Shown: positions 1 through 13,315 of the stretch, piece after piece
Position numbering within the stretch: position 1 is the stretch's first letter
Layout: every line of letters begins with the position of its first letter
Assembly (NCBI GenBank): GCA_913055615.1
Contig: CAJXKK010000003.1
Coordinates: 62,001-126,000 of the forward strand
Reading direction: 5' to 3'
Source of the DNA: an uncultured Ectothiorhodospiraceae bacterium
GTDB lineage: Bacteria > Pseudomonadota > Gammaproteobacteria > XJ16 > Halofilaceae
DNA: 64,000 nucleotides
Position numbers and translations under genes: made by a program
The notes under the pieces: generated by a model
The model's input: the letters and a program-made list of their open reading frames with translations, nothing else
What the model was told of the DNA's origin: nothing
Databases searched by the model: none

Positions 1-1377
1 CGGCGCAATCAGCCACTCGCCGGGGAACTCTATGAAACCGTGATCGCCGTCTGCGGCTCCTCCGAGCGCCCGACGCTGCATGAAGACGGCGAAGAGACCG
101 GCGAGGCATTCGAATACGGCGTGCGAATGCTGCGTTTCGACAGCACCGACCAACTCGACCACCGGCTCGCCGCCGGCCGCGTGACTGGCACGGAAATGGG
201 CGATTTCGCGCGTCGGCTGGCGCTGTTCCACGCCGACGCCGCACGGGTCGATCCGCAATCCGAATGGGGGACCCCCGCGGCGGTGGTGGGACCGGCAAGG
301 GAGAACATCCGCCAGCTCGAGTCATTGCTGGAGCGGCAGCCGGAACTCGCACCGCGGCTGGCGTCCACTCTGCGCAAGGTCGCCGAATGGACGGAAAGGA
401 CCGGAGCACGGCTTGAACCGATATTCGCCGGGCGCCGCGCCGACGGCTTCGTCCGCGAATGCCACGGTGATCTCCATCTCGGCAATCTCGTACGACATCA
501 CGGCCGCGTTATCGCGTTCGACTGCATCGAATTCAATCCGGACTTCTACTGGATCGATACGATCAATGAACTCGCGTTTCTGGTCATGGACACCTCCGAT
601 CGCGGGCACCCGGGACTCGGCCGGCACATCCTGAACCGGTACCTGGAGTGGAGCGGTGACTACGACGGTGTGCCGGTACTGGATTTCTACCGCGTGTACC
701 GGGCCATGGTGCGCGCCAAGGTGACGGGGCTGCGCGCCCGGCAGATGCAGACGCACGACACCGGAGCAACCGCCACGGAGATCGGGGGCTATCTCGACCT
801 CGCAGAGCGCATGATGGCGCCGCGGGACACCTGGCTGGCGATCACGCACGGGCTATCCGGATCAGGCAAGAGTCGGGTCAGTGGCGAACTGATCGAGGCG
901 GGCGACGCGATCCGCCTGCGCTCGGATGTCGAGCGCAAGCGCCTGTATGGCCTGACGCCGGACGACAGCAGCGATTCCGGCGTGGCCGCCGGGATCTACA
1001 CGCCCGAAGCAGGACAGCGCACCTATGACCGGCTGCTGGATCAGGCGCGCCGGCTGCTGGACGCGGGCTGGCCCGTGATCGTCGATGCCGCTTTCCTGAC
1101 GCGAGAGCAGCGCGAGCCGTTTCTCACGCTGGCTCGCGAGCGCGGTATCGCGGGCGTGATCCTCGACATCACGGCCCCCGAAGCGGTCCTTCATGAACGC
1201 GTACGGGCGCGCTCACAACGCCGCGATGACGCCTCGGAGGCCGACGAAAACGTACTCGAGCGCCAGATCGGTCTGCGCGAACCGGTGACCGCGGATGAAG
1301 CGGAGCGGGTAGTGACCGTGGACACGACCCGCACACACGATCCCACCACCCTGTGGGCCCGCGTCACGGGTCACTGA
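1..1377 (+). CDS. Bifunctional aminoglycoside-phosphotransferase-like / P-loop kinase, 5' end outside window
   Basis: The reading frame is open from the first base, so the true start lies upstream; a GTG at 40 is in frame but falls inside conserved sequence. The N-terminal part is a phosphotransferase-fold domain with the Brenner-type motif CHGDLHLGN near window residue 155 and a following IAFDCIEF segment that supplies metal-binding acidic residues. The C-terminal part is a small nucleotide kinase with the P-loop GLSGSGKS near residue 285. Families of this architecture are common in proteobacteria; the natural substrate is not established and antibiotic resistance should not be assumed from the name. 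Its TGA ends at 1377 and the convergent neighbour's stop begins at 1378, so no room exists for a terminator between them. Confidence 0.85.
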   Translation, partial: RRNQPLAGELYETVIAVCGSSERPTLHEDGEETGEAFEYGVRMLRFDSTDQLDHRLAAGRVTGTEMGDFARRLALFHADAARVDPQSEWGTPAAVVGPARENIRQLESLLERQPELAPRLASTLRKVAEWTERTGARLEPIFAGRRADGFVRECHGDLHLGNLVRHHGRVIAFDCIEFNPDFYWIDTINELAFLVMDTSDRGHPGLGRHILNRYLEWSGDYDGVPVLDFYRVYRAMVRAKVTGLRARQMQTHDTGATATEIGGYLDLAERMMAPRDTWLAITHGLSGSGKSRVSGELIEAGDAIRLRSDVERKRLYGLTPDDSSDSGVAAGIYTPEAGQRTYDRLLDQARRLLDAGWPVIVDAAFLTREQREPFLTLARERGIAGVILDITAPEAVLHERVRARSQRRDDASEADENVLERQIGLREPVTADEAERVVTVDTTRTHDPTTLWARVTGH

Positions 1378-2376
1378 TCAGGCGGCGCCCACCATCGCGT
1401 CGCGCACGCCCAGCGCGCGATCCCGGGTCAGGCGCGGACCATAGGTGGTGATGATGTCGGCCGACGCGCTGATCGCGAACTGCGCGGCGCGCTCGTGGCT
1501 CCAGCCCTGCGTCAGGCCATAGAGGAACGCCCCGGCGAACATATCACCTGCACCAACGGTATCGATCGCATCGACCCGGCGGGCATCCACGGAGAACTCG
1601 CGCTCGCCGTCGAACACGATTGCGCCCCTCGGGCCGCGCGTAACGACGAATTCCCGCGCGCTCGATTTGAGCGCGGCGATGGCGTCCTCGATCGTCGCCG
1701 TCCCCGTGAGTTGTTTCGCTTCATCCTCGTTGGCGAACAGCAGGTCGACGCCGTCACCGATCATCCCGCGCAGCTGGTCACCAAAGTGGCTGACGATGTT
1801 CGGGTCCGACAGCGAGATCGCCGTGCGGACCCCGGCATCGCTCGCGACCCGGCGGGCCTCGGCGACCGCCTCGCGGGCCGTCTCCGAAGTCGCCAGATAG
1901 CCTTCGAGATACAGATACTCCGATTCGCGGATGGCCTGGGGCACGAGTTCCGGCTTGCCGAGACTCCCGGTGATCCCGAGATAGGTGCACATCGTGCGAT
2001 CGGCATCGGGTGTCACCAGTACCATGCAGCGTCCGGTGTAGCCGGGCTCCACGACCTCGTGCGCGTTGGTCTCCACGCCATTTTCTTTCAGGTCGTCGGC
2101 ATACAGCCGGCCCAGATCGTCATCCGCCACCTTGCAGGTGTAGAAGCCGCGGCCGCCGAACTGGGCCAGAGCGATGACCGTGTTCGCGGCCGAACCACCC
2201 GCGCTGCGGTGCACGTGGTGTTCATCGAGATAGACCATCATCTCGGACTGGTGATCGACATCGACCAGCGTCATCACGCCTTTGTCGATCCCGAGACGCT
2301 GCAGGTCTTCCGGCGTCAGGCTGTACTCCATATCCACCAGCGCGTTGCCGATGCCGTAGACGTCGTATTTGCTCAT
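1378..2376 (-). CDS. Adenosine kinase, PfkB/ribokinase family
   Basis: The 332-residue protein is a PfkB-family sugar/nucleoside kinase. The N-terminal GNALVDMEY segment and the C-terminal DTVGAGDMFAGAF motif (anion hole and catalytic Asp) are present, and the NTVIALAQFGG region matches adenosine kinases of this family. It would phosphorylate adenosine to AMP. Because S-adenosylhomocysteine hydrolase (7607-9025) releases adenosine and is reversible, this enzyme would pull the methyl cycle forward, which fits its place at the end of the metK-ahcY-metF-metH series. I chose the ATG at 2376 because a GAGGAG Shine-Dalgarno sits just upstream; the frame is open 17 codons further but without conserved sequence. 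Substrate assignment rests on family resemblance plus context. Confidence 0.88.
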   Translation of the reverse strand: MSKYDVYGIGNALVDMEYSLTPEDLQRLGIDKGVMTLVDVDHQSEMMVYLDEHHVHRSAGGSAANTVIALAQFGGRGFYTCKVADDDLGRLYADDLKENGVETNAHEVVEPGYTGRCMVLVTPDADRTMCTYLGITGSLGKPELVPQAIRESEYLYLEGYLATSETAREAVAEARRVASDAGVRTAISLSDPNIVSHFGDQLRGMIGDGVDLLFANEDEAKQLTGTATIEDAIAALKSSAREFVVTRGPRGAIVFDGEREFSVDARRVDAIDTVGAGDMFAGAFLYGLTQGWSHERAAQFAISASADIITTYGPRLTRDRALGVRDAMVGAA

Positions 2377-2483
2377 TCCGGCTCCTCGTTTCACCTCGTT
2401 TTTATACCGACACCAACGTGACGCCACGCCGGCATTTCTGATTGTCTTCCGCCGCCAGGGAACCTCTGATCTTCAGGAATCCG

Positions 2484-2548
2484 GTAGGTCGGGCTCATAG
2501 CCTGACACCCGTAAGTAACTGATCTTTCGGGCTATAAGCCCGACCTAC
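2484..2548. repeat. REP-like imperfect inverted repeat
   Basis: Two 19-base arms, GTAGGTCGGGCTCATAGCC (2484-2502) and GGCTATAAGCCCGACCTAC (2530-2548), are complementary except at one position and enclose 27 bases. The GTAGGTCGGG...CCCGACCTAC ends resemble widespread proteobacterial extragenic palindromes. It lies between metH (stop near 2608) and the adenosine kinase start (2376), so it sits in the transcript if the two are co-transcribed. No transposase lies near. The rest of the 2377-2607 gap shows nothing I recognise. Confidence 0.75.
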
Positions 2549-2607
2549 AACACTCATCAACGCCCTGCCTCTATGCAATCAGAGCGTCCCTGGCCGGCGG
2601 CACGGAT

Positions 2608-6315
<3,708 letters not shown>

Positions 6316-6330
6316 CGTTACTCCAGTCGT

Positions 6331-7212
6331 TCAGGCGACGTGAGTCTTCTTCGCCTGTTCGGAACGCGCGCGCTCGTCGGGCAGGATGCCGATCATGCGG
6401 CACACCGCCCGCGTCAGCGGCGCGCGGTTCATGGTGTAGAAGTGGAACTGATCGACGCCCTCCGCCATCAGGCGCCGGCACTGGTCCGAAGCGACGGAGG
6501 CGGCGACCATATCCTGCTCGCGCGGATCGTGTTCGAGACTCGCGAACAGCCGCTCGAGCCAGCCCGGCACGGTCGCACCGCAGCTGCGACTGAACCGCGC
6601 CACCTTGGGGAAATCCGCGACCGGGAGGATGCCCGGAACGATCGGGACATCGACGCCGGCCGCGACCGCGCGGTCGCGGAACCGTAGGATCGTGTCGTCG
6701 TCAAAACAGAACTGCGTAATCACGCGGCTGGCGCCGGCATCGACCTTGCGCTTGAGGTATTCGATATCGGCGGCGGATGACGGTGCGTCGGGATGGACCT
6801 CCGGGTAACCGGCGACGCTGATATCGAAATCCGCGACCTCCCGCAGCCCGGGTATCAGTTCGGCCGCGCAGCCGTACCCATCGCTTCGCAGCGCATGGCC
6901 TGAATCGTCGTCGGGCAGATCGCCTCTCAGGGCGACCAGACGACGGACGCCGTTCTGCCAGTAACGCCGCGCGATCCGCTGGATCTCGGCACTACAAGCG
7001 CCGACACAGGTCAGATGCGCGGCCGGCGTCAATTCCGTTTCCCGGAGGATACGACGGACTGTGGAATGGGTCCGCTCGCGGGTCGATCCGCCCGCGCCGT
7101 AGGTCACGGAAACGAATTCCGGGCGCATCGACTCCAGCGCGATAATCGCGTCCCAGAGCCGCGCCTCCGCAACCTCCGTGCGCGGTGGGAAAAATTCGAA
7201 TGAGACTTTCAT
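6331..7212 (-). CDS. metF: Methylenetetrahydrofolate reductase
   Basis: The 293-residue protein has the standard MetF start (MKVSFEFFPPRT) and length. It reduces 5,10-methylenetetrahydrofolate to 5-methyltetrahydrofolate with FAD, the methyl donor for MetH directly downstream. FEFFPPRT, the SVTYGAGGSTRERT segment and FDDDTILRFRDR near residue 180 are typical of the family. The frame stays open upstream to 7371 only because it runs into the decamer repeats there; the ATG at 7212 is the one that matches the family. The Shine-Dalgarno is weak. The gap to ahcY is filled by nested inverted repeats, so it is unclear whether transcription from ahcY continues into metF. Confidence 0.97.
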   Translation of the reverse strand: MKVSFEFFPPRTEVAEARLWDAIIALESMRPEFVSVTYGAGGSTRERTHSTVRRILRETELTPAAHLTCVGACSAEIQRIARRYWQNGVRRLVALRGDLPDDDSGHALRSDGYGCAAELIPGLREVADFDISVAGYPEVHPDAPSSAADIEYLKRKVDAGASRVITQFCFDDDTILRFRDRAVAAGVDVPIVPGILPVADFPKVARFSRSCGATVPGWLERLFASLEHDPREQDMVAASVASDQCRRLMAEGVDQFHFYTMNRAPLTRAVCRMIGILPDERARSEQAKKTHVA

Positions 7213-7242
7213 GTTGAACGTACCTGGTTCAGGGAAATTTCT

Positions 7243-7560
7243 GAACCACGAATGAACACGAATGCTGCCGCGCGAGGTGCATGGCTCGCGGGAGCTATGC
7301 TGGAAGGTGGCCGCAACGCAACGGTTGGGAAAGAACCACAGATGAACACAGATGGACACAGATAAAGTCAAAGGCGGTGAATGGGTAACCGTGATCGCGT
7401 GATCTCACCCCATCACGGATTTTGACCTTATCTGTGTTCATCTGTGTCTATCTGTGGTTCAAACGGGATCCCGTTCACCGACTACGCTTCAGCGAAGCTC
7501 CCGCGAGCCATGCACCTCGCGCGGCAGCCATTCGTGTCCATTCGTGTTCATTCGTGGTTC
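7243..7560. repeat. Outer GAACCACGAAT-type inverted repeat of a nested pair
   Basis: The left arm (7243-7296) begins GAACCACGAATGAACACGAA and continues into a unique block ending GGGAGCT. The right arm (7496-7560) is its reverse complement over the whole length, including the unique block, but carries one extra 11-base unit (GGACACGAATG class). About 54 paired bases with an 11-base insertion therefore enclose roughly 200 bases, which themselves contain a second element of different flavour (7333-7460). It fills the 394-base gap between metF and ahcY. No open frame with coding character lies inside. Confidence 0.85.
7333..7460. repeat. Inner GAACCACAGAT-type inverted repeat nested in the outer element
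   Basis: The left arm (7333-7372) consists of three units: GAACCACAGAT, GAACACAGAT and GGACACAGAT, then AAAGTCAAAG. The right arm (7420-7460) is its near-complement, with the middle units changed to AGACACAGAT and GAACACAGAT. A spacer of 47 bases separates the arms. The unit length is 10-11 bases. The inner end of the left arm, AGTCAAAGGCGG followed by TGAATGGG, recurs in the second repeat family at 63747. Confidence 0.85.
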
Positions 7561-7561
7561 C

Positions 7562-7592
7562 ATAAAGAGGCGGGACCCGCAGGCCCCGCCTC
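7562..7592 (-). terminator. Rho-independent terminator of ahcY
   Basis: Read on the minus strand, GAGGCGGG (7592-7585) and CCCGCCTC (7574-7567) form an eight-base GC-rich stem with a ten-base loop, followed by TTTAT. It starts 14 bases after the ahcY stop and would end the metK/ahcY transcript before the repeat-filled gap. Confidence 0.75.
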
Positions 7593-7606
7593 CCCGGCTG
7601 CCGCGG

Positions 7607-9025
<1,419 letters not shown>

Positions 9026-9047
9026 CGTGAGTGTGTCTCCGTATTGC

Positions 9048-9130
9048 GACGAGCGCCGTTGGTACGTGGGCCGGTACCCGAGCCTGGCGGTCCGCGCGGG
9101 GCGGAGGCCGTTGCAGCGCTCCTCGGGTCC
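9048..9130 (-). promoter_or_regulatory. SAH riboswitch in the ahcY leader
   Basis: On the minus strand the leader carries ACCCGAGGAGCGCTGCAACG (9127-9108), then a variable hairpin, then CCAGGCTCGGGT (9087-9076), then GGCGCTCG (9057-9050). ACCCGAG pairs with CTCGGGT to form P1, and GAGCGC pairs with GCGCTC to give the pseudoknot. These conserved blocks and their spacing match the S-adenosylhomocysteine riboswitch class known upstream of ahcY and metH in proteobacteria. The Shine-Dalgarno of ahcY follows within about 30 bases. By knowledge of the class, SAH binding turns expression on. Confidence 0.93.
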
Positions 9131-9218
9131 GGTTACTGCGATCCGGCCGGCGGTCGCCGGCGGGATCTGATCGTGGCGGCGGGAGCGGTCGCGACCACAT
9201 CCCTTCCAGCCCTTCGGT

Positions 9219-10397
9219 TCAGGCCGTTGCCGGGATGTCCGCCGCCTCGCGCAGGGCCGCCGCGCGGTCCGTGCGTTCCCAGGGCAGATCCACGTCCTCA
9301 CGGCCGAAATGGCCGTAGGTCGCGGTCTGCGCGTAGATCGGGTGGCGCAGGTCTAGCATCTTGATCAGGCCGTAAGGGCGCAGATCGAAGTGCTCACGCA
9401 CCAGCACCTCGATGCGCCGGTCGTCGATCGTGCCGGTGCCGAAGGTATCAACGCTTACCGAGGTCGGCTCGGCCACGCCGATGGCGTAAGACACCTGGAT
9501 CTCGCAACGCTCGGCGAGGCCCGCGGCGACGATGTTTTTCGCCACGTAACGCCCGGCGTAGGTGGCCGAGCGGTCCACCTTGGACGGATCCTTGCCCGAC
9601 ATCGCGCCGCCGCCGTGGCGCGCCATACCGCCGTAGGTGTCGACAATGATCTTGCGCCCGGTCAGGCCGCAGTCGCCCACGGGGCCGCCGACGACGAAGC
9701 TGCCGGTCGGGTTGATGTGGACGTTCTCCCGGGGACAGGTATCGAGCCACTCCGCGGGCAGCGTCGGCTGGATGATGGTCTCCATGACCGCCTCGTGCAG
9801 GTCCTTCTGACTGATGTCCGGGCTGTGCTGCGTCGACAGGACGACCGCGTCGATGCCGACCGGCACGCCGTCGCGGTAGCGGAACGTGATCTGGCTCTTG
9901 GCATCCGGGCGCAACCAGTCGAGCTCGCCGGATTTGCGCACCTCGGACTGGCGCCGTACGAGGCGGTGCGCGTAGGTGATCGGGGCGGGCATCAGGACGT
10001 CGGTCTCGTTGGAGGCGTAGCCGAACATCAGACCCTGGTCGCCCGCCCCCTGGTCCTCCGGCTTCTCGCGGTTGACGCCCTGGGCGATGTCCGGGGACTG
10101 TTTGCCGATGGCGTTGAGCACGGCACAGGTGGAGCCATCGAAGCCCATGTCCGAGTTCGTGTAGCCGACGTCGAGGACGGTCTGGCGCACGATATCTTCC
10201 AGATCCACCCAGGCGGTGGTCGTCACCTCGCCGGCGACCAGTACCATGCCGGTCTTGAGCAGGGTCTCGCAGGCCACCTTGCCCTGGGGGTCCTGGCGGA
10301 TGATCTCGTCTAGCACGCGGTCCGAGATCTGGTCCGCGATCTTGTCCGGATGGCCTTCCGAGACCGATTCCGAGGTAAACAGGTAGTCGCTGCTCAT
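9219..10397 (-). CDS. metK: S-adenosylmethionine synthetase
   Basis: The 392-residue enzyme makes AdoMet from methionine and [23 protein letters not shown] at the start, [12 protein letters not shown] near residue 120 and [18 protein letters not shown]-like sequence near residue 258 identify it. It precedes the ahcY riboswitch by about 90 bases with no clear terminator or promoter between, so read-through into ahcY is possible. The 193-base leader (10398-10590) has a TTGACA at 10550-10545 without a convincing -10, and a small hairpin with arms GTGAAAG/CTTTCAC (10438-10444 and 10485-10491); I do not recognise a SAM riboswitch there. Confidence 0.98.
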   Translation of the reverse strand: MSSDYLFTSESVSEGHPDKIADQISDRVLDEIIRQDPQGKVACETLLKTGMVLVAGEVTTTAWVDLEDIVRQTVLDVGYTNSDMGFDGSTCAVLNAIGKQSPDIAQGVNREKPEDQGAGDQGLMFGYASNETDVLMPAPITYAHRLVRRQSEVRKSGELDWLRPDAKSQITFRYRDGVPVGIDAVVLSTQHSPDISQKDLHEAVMETIIQPTLPAEWLDTCPRENVHINPTGSFVVGGPVGDCGLTGRKIIVDTYGGMARHGGGAMSGKDPSKVDRSATYAGRYVAKNIVAAGLAERCEIQVSYAIGVAEPTSVSVDTFGTGTIDDRRIEVLVREHFDLRPYGLIKMLDLRHPIYAQTATYGHFGREDVDLPWERTDRAAALREAADIPATA

Positions 10398-10590
10398 GGT
10401 CTCAAACTCTTCCTGGTCGGGCCGGTGCAGGGAGAACGTGAAAGCATTCGAGCGTCTGCTGCGGGCGTGTGACGACGCGGGATACTTTCACGGTCTCCGG
10501 GACCGGTTAGGGGTTGCGGTCAGCCGCAAGGATCAGCGGCGCATTGTCAAGCGTGCGGCAGCGCCTGTCCAGCCGGGGCGTCATGCCCAC

Positions 10591-12348
10591 CTAGCGGGCA
10601 CTCATGAGCGTTTGCAGTTCACTCTTCTCGTCCGCGGTCAACGCGCGCTCGCGGGCAGCCGCGAGCAGGGCGCCGGTCCGGGCGCGGCGGGCCTGTTCGC
10701 CGAGCCGGGCGAGCGCGTCGTCGAACTCGCGTGCGAGCGCCTCGTCGCGATCGCTCTCGGCGTCGGTGGCGAACGGCCAGCTCGCGAGCCGCTCCAGGTG
10801 TTTCTGCTCCGAGGTGTCGCGGTACGCCTCGATGAGCCGGGCGGTACTGATGTCGGGGGTGCTCCGGATACGCGCACACAGGTCCGCAAGCAGGCGCGTG
10901 CCGGCCTGATCCCCCGTGAGTGCCGGGTGGTCTTCGGGCAGACGCTCGGCGAGCCGGGGGTTCTGCAGCAGCAGGCCGATGGCGCTGCGCATCGGGTTCA
11001 TCCGGATGCCGCTGGCGGCGCGCTGCCGGGGTCTTTCAGCCCGTTCCGGCGGGCGGGGTGCCGCGCTGCCGCCGGTCATATCGGCCCGCAGCCGGTCCGG
11101 CGACAGGCCGACCTGTGCCGCCAGGCGGTCGAGCAGGAGGTCGTGATAGACGCCGGCTGGCATGGTCTTGAGCAGGGGGCCCGCCTCGGACGCCAGCTGG
11201 GCGCGGCCGCCGACGCTGGTGGTATCGATCCCGTCGCGCAGGCGTTCGATCAGGAAATCCGCCAGCGGTTTCGCCTGTGCGAGGCGCACCTCGAAGGCCT
11301 CGCGGCCTTCGGCGCGGACCATACTGTCCGGATCTTCGCCCTCGGGCAGGAACAGGAACCGGGCCTCGCGGCCGTCGGTCAGCACCGGCAGCGTGTGGGT
11401 CATGGCGCGCCATGCCGCCTGGCGCCCGGCTTCGTCACCGTCGAAACAGAACACGATCTCGCGGGTGACGGAGAACAGGCGTTCGGCATGCGCCTGGCCG
11501 GTCGAGGTGCCGAGGGTCGCGACCGCGTAGTCGATACCGTGCTCGGCAAGCACGATGACATCCATGTAGCCCTCGACCACCACCAGCCGTTGCGGATCGC
11601 GGCGTGCGCGCCGCGCCTCGTAGAGGCCATACAGCTCCCGCCCTTTGTGGAATACCGGGGTTTCCGGTGAATTCAGATACTTGGGCGTGCCATCGTCGAG
11701 GACCCGCCCGCCGAACGCGATCGTGCGGCCGCGGCGATCGCGGATCGGATACATAACCCGCCCACGGAACCGGTCGTAGGTCCGGTTGGCCTCATTGCGG
11801 TTGACCAGCCCCGCGCGCAGGAGGTCGTCGAGCGGGCCCGCGTCCGCCTCGTCGATCAGATGGCTCCAGCCGGGTGGGGCATAGCCGATGCCGAAGCGTT
11901 TCGCGGTGGCGCCGGAGATACCGCGCCGGCGCAGGTACTCGATGCCCTCGTTCGACTGGCGCAGCTGCCCCTGGTAAAACCGGTCGGCCGCGGCGAGCGC
12001 CGTGTACAGCCGCTCCAGCCCTTCGTCCTCGCCCGTGCCCCCGCTACCGCTTCGGGGTACCTCGATGCCGAGTTCGGCGGCGAGCGTCTCCACCGCCTCC
12101 ACGAACTCGACCCGGTCGTACTCCATGACGAAGCCGAGCGCGGAGCCACCGGCCCCGCAGCCGAAACAGTAGTAGAACTGTTTGGTCGGGCTGACCGTGA
12201 ACGAGGGCGTTTTCTCCTCGTGGAAGGGGCAGCAGGCGACATGATTGCTGCCCTGTTTCTTCAGGGGGACGCGGGCGTCCACCACGTCGAGGATATCGAC
12301 GCGGGCGAGCAGGTCATCGATGAACGACTGCGGGATGCGACCCGCCAT
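10591..12348 (-). CDS. dnaG: DNA primase
   Basis: The 585-residue primase makes RNA primers at the replication fork with DnaB. The N-terminal CHC2 zinc finger (CCPFHEEKTPSF with FGCGAGG, residues about 40-65), the primase core with YLNSPETPVFHKGRELYGL, and the TOPRIM motif VVVEGYMDVI near residue 265 are present; the C-terminal DnaB-binding part is shorter and less conserved. The ATG at 12348 gives the expected MAGRIPQSFIDDLLARVDI start. In most gammaproteobacteria dnaG sits between rpsU and rpoD; here rpsU and yqeY are about 13 kb away (25057-25736) and no rpoD is in the window. Confidence 0.97.
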   Translation of the reverse strand: MAGRIPQSFIDDLLARVDILDVVDARVPLKKQGSNHVACCPFHEEKTPSFTVSPTKQFYYCFGCGAGGSALGFVMEYDRVEFVEAVETLAAELGIEVPRSGSGGTGEDEGLERLYTALAAADRFYQGQLRQSNEGIEYLRRRGISGATAKRFGIGYAPPGWSHLIDEADAGPLDDLLRAGLVNRNEANRTYDRFRGRVMYPIRDRRGRTIAFGGRVLDDGTPKYLNSPETPVFHKGRELYGLYEARRARRDPQRLVVVEGYMDVIVLAEHGIDYAVATLGTSTGQAHAERLFSVTREIVFCFDGDEAGRQAAWRAMTHTLPVLTDGREARFLFLPEGEDPDSMVRAEGREAFEVRLAQAKPLADFLIERLRDGIDTTSVGGRAQLASEAGPLLKTMPAGVYHDLLLDRLAAQVGLSPDRLRADMTGGSAAPRPPERAERPRQRAASGIRMNPMRSAIGLLLQNPRLAERLPEDHPALTGDQAGTRLLADLCARIRSTPDISTARLIEAYRDTSEQKHLERLASWPFATDAESDRDEALAREFDDALARLGEQARRARTGALLAAARERALTADEKSELQTLMSAR

Positions 12349-12448
12349 GGTGACCCCGGTCCAGGAAGGAGGAGAATGCCGGCTCGCAGTGTACTGTGGT
12401 GCGCACCCGCCAGGCCACCGGCACGGCCCGCTGCGATGGCGTCCGTGC

Positions 12449-13315
12449 TCAGTCCCCGAAACGCTGGTTAAGCAGACTCGCGGCGGCGGCCTCGAGCACG
12501 CGCGGCAGGCCCTCGCCCGCCTCGGCGATCCGGTCGAGATCTTCTCCGTCGAGCGGCGATTCGCCATCGAGGCCCGCCGCCTCGAGGCGCTGCAGCATGT
12601 ACGGGCCGACGCGCGCGCGCTGCATGGGCCTCACTGCGGTGGCCACGATGCGCCCGGCGTCGATCTGGCGCGACTGGAGGTTGGCGATCCGCAGTTCGAA
12701 CCGGGATGAGGCCGCCAGGAGGATCCGGAAGCGTCCACCGAGGGCCGCCTTGAGGCTGTCATGGGCGGCCAGCAGGTGGTTCAGTTCATCGTCGCCCAGT
12801 GCATCGGCGTCGTCGATGACGAGGACGGCCGGGCAATCGTCAGCGACCACCGAGCGCAGCTGCCGGGCCAGTTCACGGAAGCATTCGCTGAGGTCTTCCG
12901 GAACCGGGCGCACCAGCACGCGGAGCATGTCGATGATCGTGCGTTGCGCCGTGAGCGACGCCTCGCCGCGCACGACGAAAAAGTGGTAGTCCCGGGCATG
13001 CCGCGTCATCAGCTGGATCAGGAGCGAGGTCTTGCCGGAGCCGGCCTCGCCCTTGAGCAGCGGCACCATTTCGCCGCTTCGGAGCTGGTCGGCGAGCGTG
13101 TTGACCTGCATCTCCACCGCGTGATCGACGAACAAAGCTTCGGGCGCCGTCTGCTCCGGGAACGGCTGGCGTTCGAGTCCGAGCGCGAGCAGTGTGTTCG
13201 CGTCGAGAGTCCGGTTGCCGTCGAACGCGGCCTCCGCGAGGTCCACGGTGTCATCCTCCCCCGGAAGCAGGCGCGCGACCAGATCGCGCAGGGAGCGGGT
13301 GCTACCCAAAGTCAT
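12449..13315 (-). CDS. AAA ATPase of the ExeA/DamX-like group, without SPOR domain
   Basis: The 288-residue protein has a P-loop GEAGSGKT near residue 90 and a Walker B VLVIDDAD near residue 165. It sits where damX usually follows aroB, and its ATG overlaps the aroB TGA (ATGA at 13315-13312), so translation is coupled. DamX proteins carry a transmembrane helix and a C-terminal SPOR domain that binds septal peptidoglycan; neither is visible here, the protein ending shortly after the AAA fold (LLNQRFGD). ExeA-like ATPases act in secretin assembly, which would suit the adjacent pilQ, but that role is inference. Confidence 0.85.
   Translation of the reverse strand: MTLGSTRSLRDLVARLLPGEDDTVDLAEAAFDGNRTLDANTLLALGLERQPFPEQTAPEALFVDHAVEMQVNTLADQLRSGEMVPLLKGEAGSGKTSLLIQLMTRHARDYHFFVVRGEASLTAQRTIIDMLRVLVRPVPEDLSECFRELARQLRSVVADDCPAVLVIDDADALGDDELNHLLAAHDSLKAALGGRFRILLAASSRFELRIANLQSRQIDAGRIVATAVRPMQRARVGPYMLQRLEAAGLDGESPLDGEDLDRIAEAGEGLPRVLEAAAASLLNQRFGD

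Noticed and set aside
40-1377. GTG at 40 as the start of the kinase gene
   Set aside because: The frame is open from base 1 and the residues before and after 40 read as continuous protein, so the start is outside the window.
7333-7460. CRISPR array
   Set aside because: The repeated units are only 10-11 bases with no spacers, and the two arms are inverted relative to each other; no cas gene is present.
10398-10590. SAM riboswitch in the metK leader
   Set aside because: I could not fit the conserved core of any SAM riboswitch class; only a weak hairpin and an isolated TTGACA are visible.
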